Of a stretch of 41,298 nt of DNA, positions 33,611-41,298 are shown in pieces (within the stretch, counting starts at the first letter, position 1; each line of letters opens with the position of its first letter). The notes beneath the pieces are model-generated. The model made no database searches. It was not told the origin of the DNA and saw only the letters and a list, made by a program, of their open reading frames with translations. Origin of the DNA: Clostridia bacterium (GTDB lineage Bacteria; Bacillota; Peptococcia; DRI-13; SV3-B141). Position numbers and translations under genes: made by a program. The DNA is taken from positions 1-41,298 of the forward strand of contig JAHDSB010000006.1 in assembly GCA_018433015.1 (NCBI GenBank), written 5' to 3'.

Positions 33611-34561
33611 CTACCAAAAACCTTTGATAGCAAATAAATAAAAGAACACTAACCCTAAGGCTGAGGTTAAAAGCGTAATTTTAGTAGTCTCTGTAATATC
33701 TTGTACTTCCAAGGGTTTTACTGCATCACCAATGGTGGGCTTCTCTACTGCTTGTCCGAAATAATAATTCGTTCCCCCTAACTGAACTCCTAGAACTCCG
33801 GCTACGGCAGCTTCAGGATATCCGGCATTGGGACTGGTATGCTTCCTACAATCACGTTGCAAAGTCTTATAACCCCTGCGTCCATCTCTTCCTATGATGG
33901 CCCCGATTAAAGGAATCATATAACCTGTTATCCTAGCAGGCAACCAGTTTACTAAATCGTCAAATTTAGCAGCTGCCCAACCTAAATCCTGATACTTTTT
34001 ATTTTTATAACCTACCATGGAATCCAAAGTATTAACGGCCTTATAAGCCATACCCAGAGCAGGTCCTCCCAGGAATATATAAAACATGGGCGCAATGATA
34101 CCATCAGAAATATTTTCCGCTACTGTCTCTACTGTAGCCCTAATAATATCACTCTGTTTTAATTTTTCCGTGTCACGACCTACAATATACGATAGCCTCT
34201 TTCTGGCTAAGTTGATATCCTTTTCAACCAAAGCATAATAAATCTTCTTGGCCTCTTTGACAAGCGATCGGGAAGCTAAAGCAAAATAAATGATAACTGC
34301 ACTGATGATTAAGTGAGCCAAGGGTGAAAAGAAGAGAGCTAAGCGTAAAATACCCCAAGTTATTAAATACGTAAGGCCTACTGTTAAAATTACTAAAAGA
34401 ATTCCCGCCTTTTTCATACCCTCAGCAGAAAGATTCTTCTTGCGCATCTTTTCTTCCATAATACTGATAAACTTACCGATAAGTCTTACAGGATGAGGCA
34501 ACCAGGTAGGATCGCCCAGCAGTAAATCTAAAAGATACCCTATAATAATATCTAGTTTCAT
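33611..34561 (-). CDS. cbiB: Adenosylcobinamide-phosphate synthase CbiB
   Basis: A 316-aa integral membrane protein that attaches aminopropanol (phosphate) to adenosylcobyric acid. GYLLDLLLGDPTWLPHPVRLIG at the N-terminus, RATVETVAENISDGIIAPMFYIFLGGPALGMAYKAVNTLDSMVGY (central conserved region, about residues 142-186), AAAKFDDLVNWLPARIT (about 196-212) and SPNAGYPEAAVAGVLGVQLGG (about 240-260) identify it. About five hydrophobic segments are visible. Start ATG 34561 has only a weak GGGG ribosome site. The 64-base gap to cbiP contains a TGTTAAAAT extended -10-like motif on the minus strand, a possible weak internal promoter. Confidence 0.96.
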   Translation of the reverse strand: MKLDIIIGYLLDLLLGDPTWLPHPVRLIGKFISIMEEKMRKKNLSAEGMKKAGILLVILTVGLTYLITWGILRLALFFSPLAHLIISAVIIYFALASRSLVKEAKKIYYALVEKDINLARKRLSYIVGRDTEKLKQSDIIRATVETVAENISDGIIAPMFYIFLGGPALGMAYKAVNTLDSMVGYKNKKYQDLGWAAAKFDDLVNWLPARITGYMIPLIGAIIGRDGRRGYKTLQRDCRKHTSPNAGYPEAAVAGVLGVQLGGTNYYFGQAVEKPTIGDAVKPLEVQDITETTKITLLTSALGLVFFYLFAIKGFW

Positions 34562-34625
34562 CTTTGTATGCCCCTTTTGAATTTTTTACCTTTATTTTAA
34601 CATGTTGTAATCTTTTTACACAGGT

Positions 34626-36188
34626 TCAACTGATTTTATCGCCGTGTAACCTTTTAATAGACTCTCCCTTTAAAACGGAATAGAGCCAAGGCATATCAAG
34701 ATGAGCTCTCACGTGCTGTGCTAAGCGATCGTACTCTTTTTCTTTAAATTCTCTATAAGACTCGGGTATTTCAGTTATGGGCGCTAAGCCCTTGCTCTCT
34801 CTCACGTTATTTAGTAACTGTCTTGTAAAAGCAGTATTATCAAAAATACCATGCAAGTAAGTACCCCATACGTTGCCCTCTCCATTAGTTACACCGTCTA
34901 CAACCTTTTCTTGCTTGTCTAAACGCTGCACTATTTCTAGGAAGGGATGAGCACCCGGTCCATAGCTATTAACTCCCATATGAATTTCATATCCCGTGAG
35001 TTTGTACTGTCCTAATCCTTCCGCGAAAGGCAAGTTTTCTTGCATTACCTGAGCCTCGGTCTGGGTAGTAACTTTTTCTGTAGCAAAAGTTGTTTCCATA
35101 TCTAAGAGTCCTAAGCCTTGGACATGCTCGCGATTAGACTCAGTATGGGCCGGATCAAAGAGCTCCCTCCCCAACATCTGATAACCACCGCATATTCCCA
35201 GGATAAGTTTTCCTTGTTTATGCAGGTTTATAATTTGTTGATCCAGACCTTTTTCCCGCAAGTATAAGAGGTCTTCAATGGTATTTTTGCTGCCGGGAAT
35301 AATAAGAATATCGGGATCACCCAAGGCTTCTCCCCTTTGGACATAGCGCACGGCAACATCAGAAAAATTATGCAGTACATTGAAATCAGTAAAATTGGAG
35401 ATATGGGGCAGACAGACAATCTCTATCTTGAGATCTCCTTCCTTTTCCTTATCCCGGCGATATAATTCCTCACTAACACTATCCTCATCGTCAATATTCA
35501 CATCAAGATAGGGTATAACTCCCACAACAGGAATTTTAATTAAGTCTTCTAACATTACCAGTCCCGGTTTGAGTATTTCCACATCACCCCGGAATTTATT
35601 TATTATTACGCCTTTAACTCTCTTTCTTTCCTCTTCCGTTAAAAGCATTATCGTTCCCAAAATTGAGGCAAAGACTCCACCCTTATCAATATCTCCAATC
35701 AATAAAACAGGAGCATCGGCTATTTCCGCCATACCCATGTTAACCAGGTCTTTATCCCGTAAGTTAATTTCCGCCGGACTCCCTGCTCCTTCAATGACAA
35801 CTATATCGTGCTCCGCTTCCAGCTTTTGATAAACATCCTGGACTAGTTTTCTTAACTGGGGTTTAAACTCATGATAATCTACCGCAGACATATTTTTATA
35901 TACTTTGCCCTGCAAGATAACCTGAGCTTTCTTATCAGTGGTGGGCTTTAAGAGAATAGGATTCATTTGGGCTGAGGGCAGCAAGCCACAAGCTTCGGCC
36001 TGAACTACCTGAGCTCTTCCCATTTCATGACCTTCTGCTGTTATATAAGAATTTAAAGCCATGTTCTGTGATTTAAAGGGTACCGGTCGATAACCATCTT
36101 CTTTAAAGATGCGACACAAGGCTGCCGTTAACAGGCTTTTACCCACAGAAGAACCGGTCCCCTGCAACATAATACATTTATGGTTCAA
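34626..36188 (-). CDS. cbiP: Cobyric acid synthase CbiP/CobQ
   Basis: A 520-aa ATP- and glutamine-dependent amidotransferase that amidates the b, d, e and g carboxyls. The N-terminal dethiobiotin-synthetase-like domain has LQGTGSSVGKSLLTAALCRI (about residues 8-27), PFKSQNMALNSYIT and VVIEGAGSPAEINLRDKDLVNMGMA (about 128-152). The C-terminal class-I glutaminase has the nucleophile in LILGICGGYQMLG (about 331-343) and a histidine in TYLHGIFDN (about 455). The start is TTG 36188, placed after GGAGGAAGG; the next ATG is six codons on and would trim the conserved N-terminus. Gap to cbiA is 21 bases. Confidence 0.97.
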   Translation of the reverse strand: MNHKCIMLQGTGSSVGKSLLTAALCRIFKEDGYRPVPFKSQNMALNSYITAEGHEMGRAQVVQAEACGLLPSAQMNPILLKPTTDKKAQVILQGKVYKNMSAVDYHEFKPQLRKLVQDVYQKLEAEHDIVVIEGAGSPAEINLRDKDLVNMGMAEIADAPVLLIGDIDKGGVFASILGTIMLLTEEERKRVKGVIINKFRGDVEILKPGLVMLEDLIKIPVVGVIPYLDVNIDDEDSVSEELYRRDKEKEGDLKIEIVCLPHISNFTDFNVLHNFSDVAVRYVQRGEALGDPDILIIPGSKNTIEDLLYLREKGLDQQIINLHKQGKLILGICGGYQMLGRELFDPAHTESNREHVQGLGLLDMETTFATEKVTTQTEAQVMQENLPFAEGLGQYKLTGYEIHMGVNSYGPGAHPFLEIVQRLDKQEKVVDGVTNGEGNVWGTYLHGIFDNTAFTRQLLNNVRESKGLAPITEIPESYREFKEKEYDRLAQHVRAHLDMPWLYSVLKGESIKRLHGDKIS

Positions 36189-36209
36189 TCTTTTCGCCTT
36201 CCTCCCCCA

Positions 36210-37604
36210 TTAATTTTTGCCAGCAAACTTATGATAGTTTAAAGCTGCTTGGAGAAAATTCTCCGCAAACTTAGTATTACTGTAGAGATGAAGATGAGCA
36301 TAGCCTGCTACACCATTACCTTTCAGGTAGCCGCACTCCCACTGCTGTGTAACTTGGCCCTTTCTCTGTTTAATTAAGCTATAAGCGGTAGGTGCATCTA
36401 CCGCCTCTGTTTTAGAACGGTGAAATTCGTGAACTTTAATTTTGTCCCCTGCTTTTCCCCAGATACAATCTTGTCGTAAAGTAAGCTGAGCATAACCAAA
36501 TCTTTGCAAGCGAGAAGTCATGCCACAGTTACCCTGCAACCACCCTACCATTTTATATTTTTCTCCCTCGAAATCTTGCAGAGAATCTGTCAAATACATC
36601 AATCCCCCGCATTCTGCATAGTAGGGCATCCCTTGCGAGAGGGATTTTTTTATATCCATCTTCAATGAGATATTTTGTTCCAATTCTTGAGCAAAAACCT
36701 CAGGAAAACCGCCGCCCCAAATTATGGCATCTATTCCGGAGGGTAACGTTTTATCCTTTAGAGGGCTGAAGAACTCCAGTGTTGCTCCCAGTTCCTCCAG
36801 CAGTTCTAAATTATCCCAGTAATAAAAATTGAAGGCTTTGTCATAAGCTACGGCAACTTTTACGGGATATTCTCTGTTTCCTTGTAATGTATACGAAGGG
36901 TCAGAAAATTCTTGGGGCCAATTTTGCGCCAGTTTCACCAGTTCTTCCACTTCCACGGTTTTTTCAATTAAATTGGCCAGTTGGCTCAACTTTTCTCGTA
37001 AGCTGGCTATTTCTCCGCTGGGAACTAGACCCAAATGACGACTGGGCAACATAACTTCCTTATTTTTAGGAAGATAACCGAAAACCCTGATGCCCGTATA
37101 TTTTTCTACAGCTTCTTTCAAGATTTGATAGTGTCCTTCACCACCAACATTATTAAAAATAACTCCCGCTAAATTTAACTCCGGGTCAAAGCTTTTATAT
37201 CCCAAGACCATGGCCCCTGCACTGGCGGCCATGGCTCTGCCATCTACAACTAAAACTACAGGCGCCCCCAAAACTTTGGCAATCTGGGCCGTACTACCTT
37301 GCTGACTACTAACTTCTGCTCCATCATATAAACCCATAACCCCTTCGATTATACCGATCTCTGCGCCCTGCATGTTTTTTCTAAACAAATAACGAACAAC
37401 ATCTTCTTCCAGCATCCAGCCGTCCAGGTTGCGCGATTTTCTCTCAGTTATGAAGGTATGATAAGCAGGATCTATATAATCAGGGCCTACCTTGAAGGGC
37501 TGTACCCTCATCTTGGCAGATAGAGCTGCCATTAACCCTGTGGCCACGGTAGTTTTGCCTGCCCCACTATGGGTCCCGGCAATAACTAATCTCGGTAGTT
37601 TCAT
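36210..37604 (-). CDS. cbiA: Cobyrinate a,c-diamide synthase CbiA/CobB
   Basis: A 464-aa glutamine amidotransferase that amidates the a and c side chains of cobyrinic acid. The P-loop is VIAGTHSGAGKTTVATGLMAAL (about residues 7-28), then PFKVGPDYIDPAYHTFI (about 37-53), IIEGVMGLYDGAE (about 84-96), IIWGGGFPEVFAQEL (about 291-305) and the glutaminase nucleophile AECGGLMYLTDSL (about 331-343). The closely related CfbB of coenzyme F430 synthesis is excluded by the bacterial cobalamin setting. GAGAGGAT lies before ATG 37604; the gap to hemL is 15 bases. Confidence 0.96.
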   Translation of the reverse strand: MKLPRLVIAGTHSGAGKTTVATGLMAALSAKMRVQPFKVGPDYIDPAYHTFITERKSRNLDGWMLEEDVVRYLFRKNMQGAEIGIIEGVMGLYDGAEVSSQQGSTAQIAKVLGAPVVLVVDGRAMAASAGAMVLGYKSFDPELNLAGVIFNNVGGEGHYQILKEAVEKYTGIRVFGYLPKNKEVMLPSRHLGLVPSGEIASLREKLSQLANLIEKTVEVEELVKLAQNWPQEFSDPSYTLQGNREYPVKVAVAYDKAFNFYYWDNLELLEELGATLEFFSPLKDKTLPSGIDAIIWGGGFPEVFAQELEQNISLKMDIKKSLSQGMPYYAECGGLMYLTDSLQDFEGEKYKMVGWLQGNCGMTSRLQRFGYAQLTLRQDCIWGKAGDKIKVHEFHRSKTEAVDAPTAYSLIKQRKGQVTQQWECGYLKGNGVAGYAHLHLYSNTKFAENFLQAALNYHKFAGKN

Positions 37605-37619
37605 CGGGTATCCTCTCCC

Positions 37620-38912
37620 TTACTTTAAGGACTGCAAAGCTTTCTCCCAGGCTTCCAGAGTGTACTCAATGTCCTCTTCTGTATGAGCTAAAGAAACAAA
37701 CATAGCTTCAAATTGAGAAGGAGCCAAGTATACACCCTGTTCCAGCATGTTCTGGAAGAAAACTTTATATCTTTCCGTATCAGAAGTTACAGCTGACTCA
37801 AAATCAATAACATCCTTTTCCGTAAAGAAACAGGAGATCATAGATCCTACATGATTAACTTTGGCAGGAATTCCCGCTCTTTGTGCAGCATCTTCGATAC
37901 CTTGCGCCAGCCGATCTGTTAATCTTTTTAATATTTCATAAGCACCAGGCTGATAAGCTTCCTTTAAGGTAGCTAATCCCGCACTCATGGCCAGGGGATT
38001 TCCGGAGAGAGTTCCTGCTTGATAAACAGGTCCTGCCGGAGATACTAATTCCATAATTTCTCGTTTACCTCCATAGGCCCCTACAGGTAAGCCTCCACCT
38101 ATGATTTTCCCTAAACAAGTCAGATCAGGTTCAATGTTATAGTGACATTGGGCTCCACCCCAGGCCACACGAAAACCTGTCATAACTTCATCCAGAATGA
38201 GCACCGAGCCATATTGTTTAGTAACTTCCCGCAATCCTTCTAGGAAGCCGGGTTGAGGAGGAACTACTCCCATATTTCCCGCTACCGGTTCTACTATCAC
38301 TGCTGCTATCTCTTCACCTACTTGGGCAAAGATCTCTTTTACTTCTTCCAAGTTATTATAGCCGGCAGTGAGAGTTGTACCTGCTGTTTCTTTAGGTACT
38401 CCGGGGCTGGAGGGCACTCCAAAAGTCAGAGCACCTGAACCTGCCTTGATTAAAAGAGAGTCAGAATGTCCATGGTAACAACCTGTAAATTTGAGAATTT
38501 TATCACGTTTAGTATAAGCTCTGGCTACTCGCAGAGCACTCATGGTGGCTTCCGTTCCGGAATTAACCATACGTACCATATCTACTGAAGGTATGGCCTT
38601 ACAAATAACTTCTGCTACTTTTGTTTCTACTTCTGTGGGAGCACCAAAGCTCACACCCTTGCTGATACAATTATTCAAGGCATTAACAACTTTGGGGTGA
38701 CGATGTCCTAGAATTAAAGGTCCCCATGATCCCACATAATCGATGTAGATATTACCATCAGCATCCACCAAGCGGGAACCCATCCCGTGATCGATGAATA
38801 AGGGATATTCACCCACGGCCTGAAAGGCACGTACAGGGCTATTTACTCCCCCGGGAATATATTTTTTTGCTTCCTGAAAACATTGCTGAGATTTATCATG
38901 AATTAATCCCAT
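37620..38912 (-). CDS. hemL: Glutamate-1-semialdehyde 2,1-aminomutase HemL
   Basis: A 430-aa PLP enzyme of the class-III aminotransferase fold that makes 5-aminolevulinate by the C5 route. [17 protein letters not shown] at about residues 18-34, [22 protein letters not shown] (about 115-136), [18 protein letters not shown] (about 235-252) and the PLP lysine in [19 protein letters not shown] (about 261-279) are all present. GGAGG lies 7 bases before ATG 38912. It is in the same array as hemB and cobA-hemD, feeding uroporphyrinogen III into cobalamin; a downstream haem branch is not seen in this window. Confidence 0.97.
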   Translation of the reverse strand: MGLIHDKSQQCFQEAKKYIPGGVNSPVRAFQAVGEYPLFIDHGMGSRLVDADGNIYIDYVGSWGPLILGHRHPKVVNALNNCISKGVSFGAPTEVETKVAEVICKAIPSVDMVRMVNSGTEATMSALRVARAYTKRDKILKFTGCYHGHSDSLLIKAGSGALTFGVPSSPGVPKETAGTTLTAGYNNLEEVKEIFAQVGEEIAAVIVEPVAGNMGVVPPQPGFLEGLREVTKQYGSVLILDEVMTGFRVAWGGAQCHYNIEPDLTCLGKIIGGGLPVGAYGGKREIMELVSPAGPVYQAGTLSGNPLAMSAGLATLKEAYQPGAYEILKRLTDRLAQGIEDAAQRAGIPAKVNHVGSMISCFFTEKDVIDFESAVTSDTERYKVFFQNMLEQGVYLAPSQFEAMFVSLAHTEEDIEYTLEAWEKALQSLK

Positions 38913-38937
38913 GTAAAACCCTCCTTTTAATAAGGGA

Positions 38938-39924
38938 TTAAAAATTCTCTTCTTTAAGCCATTTTGCTACATCCAAAGCGTGATAAGTGATAATTAAATC
39001 GCTCCCCGCCCGTTTCAAACCTGTCATCATTTCCAAAACCGTTTGTTTTTCATCCAGCCATCCTTTTTCTGCAGCAGCTTTAATCATGGCATATTCACCA
39101 CTCACGTTATAGCTAACTACAGGGCACAAAAATTCTTCTTTTACTCTGCTGATAATATCCAGATAAGCTAAGGCCGGTTTAACCATAACCATATCTGCTC
39201 CTTCTTCTACATCTAGAGCTGTTTCCAACAGAGCCTGCTGCCAGCTGGCTTTTGTATCCATCTGGTATGTTTTTCTATCACCGAACTGAGGAGCAGATCC
39301 GGCCGCATCCCGAAAAGGCCCATAAAAAGCTGAAGCATATTTAGCGGAATAGGCCATAATGGCAGTCTCACTAAAACCTGCCTTATCCAAGGCTTGACGA
39401 ATAGCCCCTACTCTACCATCCATCATGTCTGAAGGAGCAACTATGTCCGCTCCGGCCTGGACATGGGAAAGGGCTGTCTGGGCTAGCAGCTCCAAAGTAG
39501 GATCATTTAATATTATTCCATCTTTGACCACGCCACAATGTCCATGATCTGTATACTCACATAAACATACATCGGTAATTACCACTAACTCCGGAAACTC
39601 TTGCTTTATTACATACACTGCTTGCTGAATTATTCCCTCTGAGCTGTAAGCTCCTGTACCTTGTGCATCTTTACTAGCAGGAATACCAAAGAGAATTACA
39701 GCTTGTATCCCGGCTTTAACAACTTTTTCAATTTCCTCTCTTACAAGATCAAGGGAAAACTGGTAAATTCCCGGCATAGAAGGAATAGGATTCTTCTTAT
39801 TTTTCCCCATAGTAACAAATACAGGGTATATTAAATTCTCTGGTAAAACATGATTAGTTTGCAACATTTTTCTAATACCGGCCGATTTTCTCAACCTGCG
39901 CATTCTAGTAATTGGAAAACTCAT
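38938..39924 (-). CDS. hemB: Porphobilinogen synthase HemB
   Basis: A 328-aa delta-aminolevulinate dehydratase that condenses two 5-aminolevulinates. The cysteine-rich metal site [14 protein letters not shown] (about residues 118-131) indicates a zinc-type enzyme. The two Schiff-base lysines lie in [18 protein letters not shown] (about 193-210) and [13 protein letters not shown] (about 247-259). GGAGG lies 6 bases before ATG 39924, 12 bases after the cobA-hemD stop. Confidence 0.98.
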   Translation of the reverse strand: MSFPITRMRRLRKSAGIRKMLQTNHVLPENLIYPVFVTMGKNKKNPIPSMPGIYQFSLDLVREEIEKVVKAGIQAVILFGIPASKDAQGTGAYSSEGIIQQAVYVIKQEFPELVVITDVCLCEYTDHGHCGVVKDGIILNDPTLELLAQTALSHVQAGADIVAPSDMMDGRVGAIRQALDKAGFSETAIMAYSAKYASAFYGPFRDAAGSAPQFGDRKTYQMDTKASWQQALLETALDVEEGADMVMVKPALAYLDIISRVKEEFLCPVVSYNVSGEYAMIKAAAEKGWLDEKQTVLEMMTGLKRAGSDLIITYHALDVAKWLKEENF

Positions 39925-39936
39925 GGGGTTCCTCCT

Positions 39937-41298
39937 TTAATGGCCGAAATATGCTGTAACTGCTTCTACGAGGCCGCCACAGGTATATTCCTGAGCTACA
40001 ATATCAACTTTAAGACCTAAAGATCTGGCTGTTTCTTGAGTAATAGGACCAATACAAGCCACAGAAGCATGCTGAGTAATTTTAGACAAGTCCTCTCCTA
40101 AAATCTCCACAAAATTTTTGACTGTGGAAGAACTGGTAAAAGTAATAACGTCTATATTTTTTTCTTGCAGGGCCTCCAACAAGGCCTTTTTATCCACGGT
40201 CTCAGGAACAGTCCTGTAAGCAGCAACTTCCTCTACTTCCAGGTCTAATTCTCTCAGCTTATCCACCAGGATAGTGCGAGCTACCGCTGCCCGCGGTAGC
40301 AGTATTTTCTGACCTTTTTTTAGTTGTGGTCCTAATTCTGCAATGATTCCTTCTGCATAATATTTTTCCGGAAGGCAATCTACTATCAACCCTTTGTTTT
40401 GCAAAGCTTCTGCTGTTTTAGGTCCGATAGCACAAATTTTTCCTCCACCTAAACTGCGAATATCCAATTTTAACTTTTGCAGGCGCCGGAGAAACTGTTC
40501 CACGCCATTTACACTGGTAAAGACAAACCAATCATATTCTGGAGCTTTTTGCAAGGCTTTGTCTAAAGGACCGTAATCCTGAGGTTCTGCAATACGTATC
40601 ACCGGGAATTCCCAGGCTTCTCCCCCCAGTTCCTCGATAATTTTCACTAACTCTCCGGCCTGTTTACGAGCCCTGGTTATCAACACCCTCTTGCCGAAGA
40701 GGGGTTGTTCTTCTCGCCATTTCAGGATTTCCCGCAGATTTACTACCTGACCCACGATAATTATCGCGGGAGAAGTTAAATTCTCTTTTCTTAGTTTTTC
40801 TACAATATCTGCCAATATTCCTGTAACTGTTTTTTGTTCTGCCCTGGTACCCCAGGAAACTAACGCCACAGGTGTATGAGGGTCCTTCCCATTAGTTATA
40901 AGCTTAGCTACTATTTTAGCAAGATTTTCTACGCCCATTAAAAAAACTAAAGTTCCCGAATCTGTTGCTAATTTTCCCCACTGTATCATGCTTTCGGGCT
41001 TGTGGGGATCTTCGTTGCCGGTAATTACTGTGAAACTGACCGCTACCCCGCGATGAGTAACAGGTATTCCCGCATAAGCCGGTACGGCCAGTGCGGAAGT
41101 AATCCCAGGCACTATTTCAAAAGGAATTCCTTCTTCCTTTAAACGTTCAGCTTCTTCACCGCCCCGTCCGAATACAAAGGGGTCTCCCCCTTTGAGGCGT
41201 ACTACAGTTTGTCCCTTAAGGGCCTCTGTAACTAAAACCTCATTTATTTCCTCCTGCTTGAGGGTATGCTTCTCCGGAGATTTACCTACATAAATAAG
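39937..41298 (-). CDS. cobA-hemD: Uroporphyrinogen-III C-methyltransferase / uroporphyrinogen-III synthase fusion (5' end cut by window edge)
   Basis: The frame is open to the right edge; 453 residues are present and about 45-50 N-terminal ones are missing. The first visible residues read LIYVGKSPEKHTLKQEEIN, followed by VVRLKGGDPFVFGRGGEEAE and PFEIVPGITSALAVPAYAGIP, which is the SUMT (CobA/SirA) domain that makes precorrin-2. From KRVLITRARKQAGELV onward (about visible residue 200) comes a HemD domain (FVFTSVNGVEQFL; ILLPRAAVARTIL; ITFTSSSTVKNFVEILG) that closes the tetrapyrrole ring. ATG 41112, in PGITSALAV, is internal and not the start. Fusion of these two activities is common in Clostridia. 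hemC, hemA and a precorrin-2 dehydrogenase probably lie just to the right. Confidence 0.96.
   Translation of the reverse strand, partial: LIYVGKSPEKHTLKQEEINEVLVTEALKGQTVVRLKGGDPFVFGRGGEEAERLKEEGIPFEIVPGITSALAVPAYAGIPVTHRGVAVSFTVITGNEDPHKPESMIQWGKLATDSGTLVFLMGVENLAKIVAKLITNGKDPHTPVALVSWGTRAEQKTVTGILADIVEKLRKENLTSPAIIIVGQVVNLREILKWREEQPLFGKRVLITRARKQAGELVKIIEELGGEAWEFPVIRIAEPQDYGPLDKALQKAPEYDWFVFTSVNGVEQFLRRLQKLKLDIRSLGGGKICAIGPKTAEALQNKGLIVDCLPEKYYAEGIIAELGPQLKKGQKILLPRAAVARTILVDKLRELDLEVEEVAAYRTVPETVDKKALLEALQEKNIDVITFTSSSTVKNFVEILGEDLSKITQHASVACIGPITQETARSLGLKVDIVAQEYTCGGLVEAVTAYFGH

Noticed and set aside
41023-41112. Start of cobA-hemD at the internal ATG 41112
   Set aside because: Translation upstream to the edge gives the conserved SUMT motifs, including LKGGDPFVFGRGGEE.
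1-41298. tRNA, rRNA, CRISPR array, insertion sequence, prophage or attachment site
   Set aside because: No cloverleaf, array of direct repeats, transposase, integrase or structural phage gene was seen on either strand.

Overview
The window looks like chromosomal DNA of an anaerobic, spore-forming low-GC member of the Bacillota (class Clostridia). The grounds are Shine-Dalgarno sites of the AAGGAGG type before most genes, frequent TTG and GTG starts, a YtaF-type sporulation membrane protein, radical-SAM and early-cobalt (Cbi-type) cobalamin enzymes, and AT-rich intergenic DNA with many intrinsic terminators. I cannot name the species. I see no rRNA, tRNA, CRISPR array, insertion sequence or phage gene.

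Left part (1-7655): the 5' end of a secreted surface protein with an InlB/Listeria-Bacteroides-type repeat, a DUF2442 gene, a large MalT-like LuxR-family ATPase regulator, an unrecognised lipoprotein, ytaF and an exported S41-family protease. Each is separated by its own terminators and promoters.

Middle part (7656-15074): a compact catabolic-looking module. A GAF-PucR/CdaR-type regulator is divergent from an AllC/HyuC-like M20 hydrolase. That hydrolase is followed by an uncharacterised multi-pass membrane transporter, a terminator or attenuator, and a second M20 amidohydrolase. An NhaC-family transporter follows the regulator. Two strong sigma-A-type promoters overlap face to face around a palindrome between regulator and hydrolase, which suggests a genetic switch. 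The likely substrates are N-carbamoyl, ureido or N-acyl amino acids; this is inference.

Centre right (15082-24557): an alpha/beta hydrolase, a VCBS-type protein, a two-gene MCP plus HD-GYP signalling unit, a sodium:solute symporter, a YigZ/IMPACT protein, a radical-SAM aminomutase and an FAD-dependent oxidoreductase. The aminomutase carries the residue pair expected of glutamate 2,3-aminomutase, not of lysine 2,3-aminomutase, which points to beta-glutamate (an osmolyte) synthesis.

Right part (24644-41298): one unbroken leftward array for tetrapyrrole and cobalamin synthesis, in transcription order cobA-hemD (cut by the window edge), hemB, hemL, cbiA, cbiP, cbiB, cobD, pduX-like kinase, cbiC, cbiD, cbiE, cbiT, cbiF, cbiG, cbiH, cbiJ and cobO. 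Genes overlap or are spaced by a few bases. It makes uroporphyrinogen III and precorrin-2, carries the corrin ring to cobyrinic and cobyric acid, adenosylates it and attaches the aminopropanol arm. CbiL (C20 methylation), a cobaltochelatase and the nucleotide-loop genes (cobU, cobS, cobT, cobC) are not in the window, nor is a cobalamin riboswitch.
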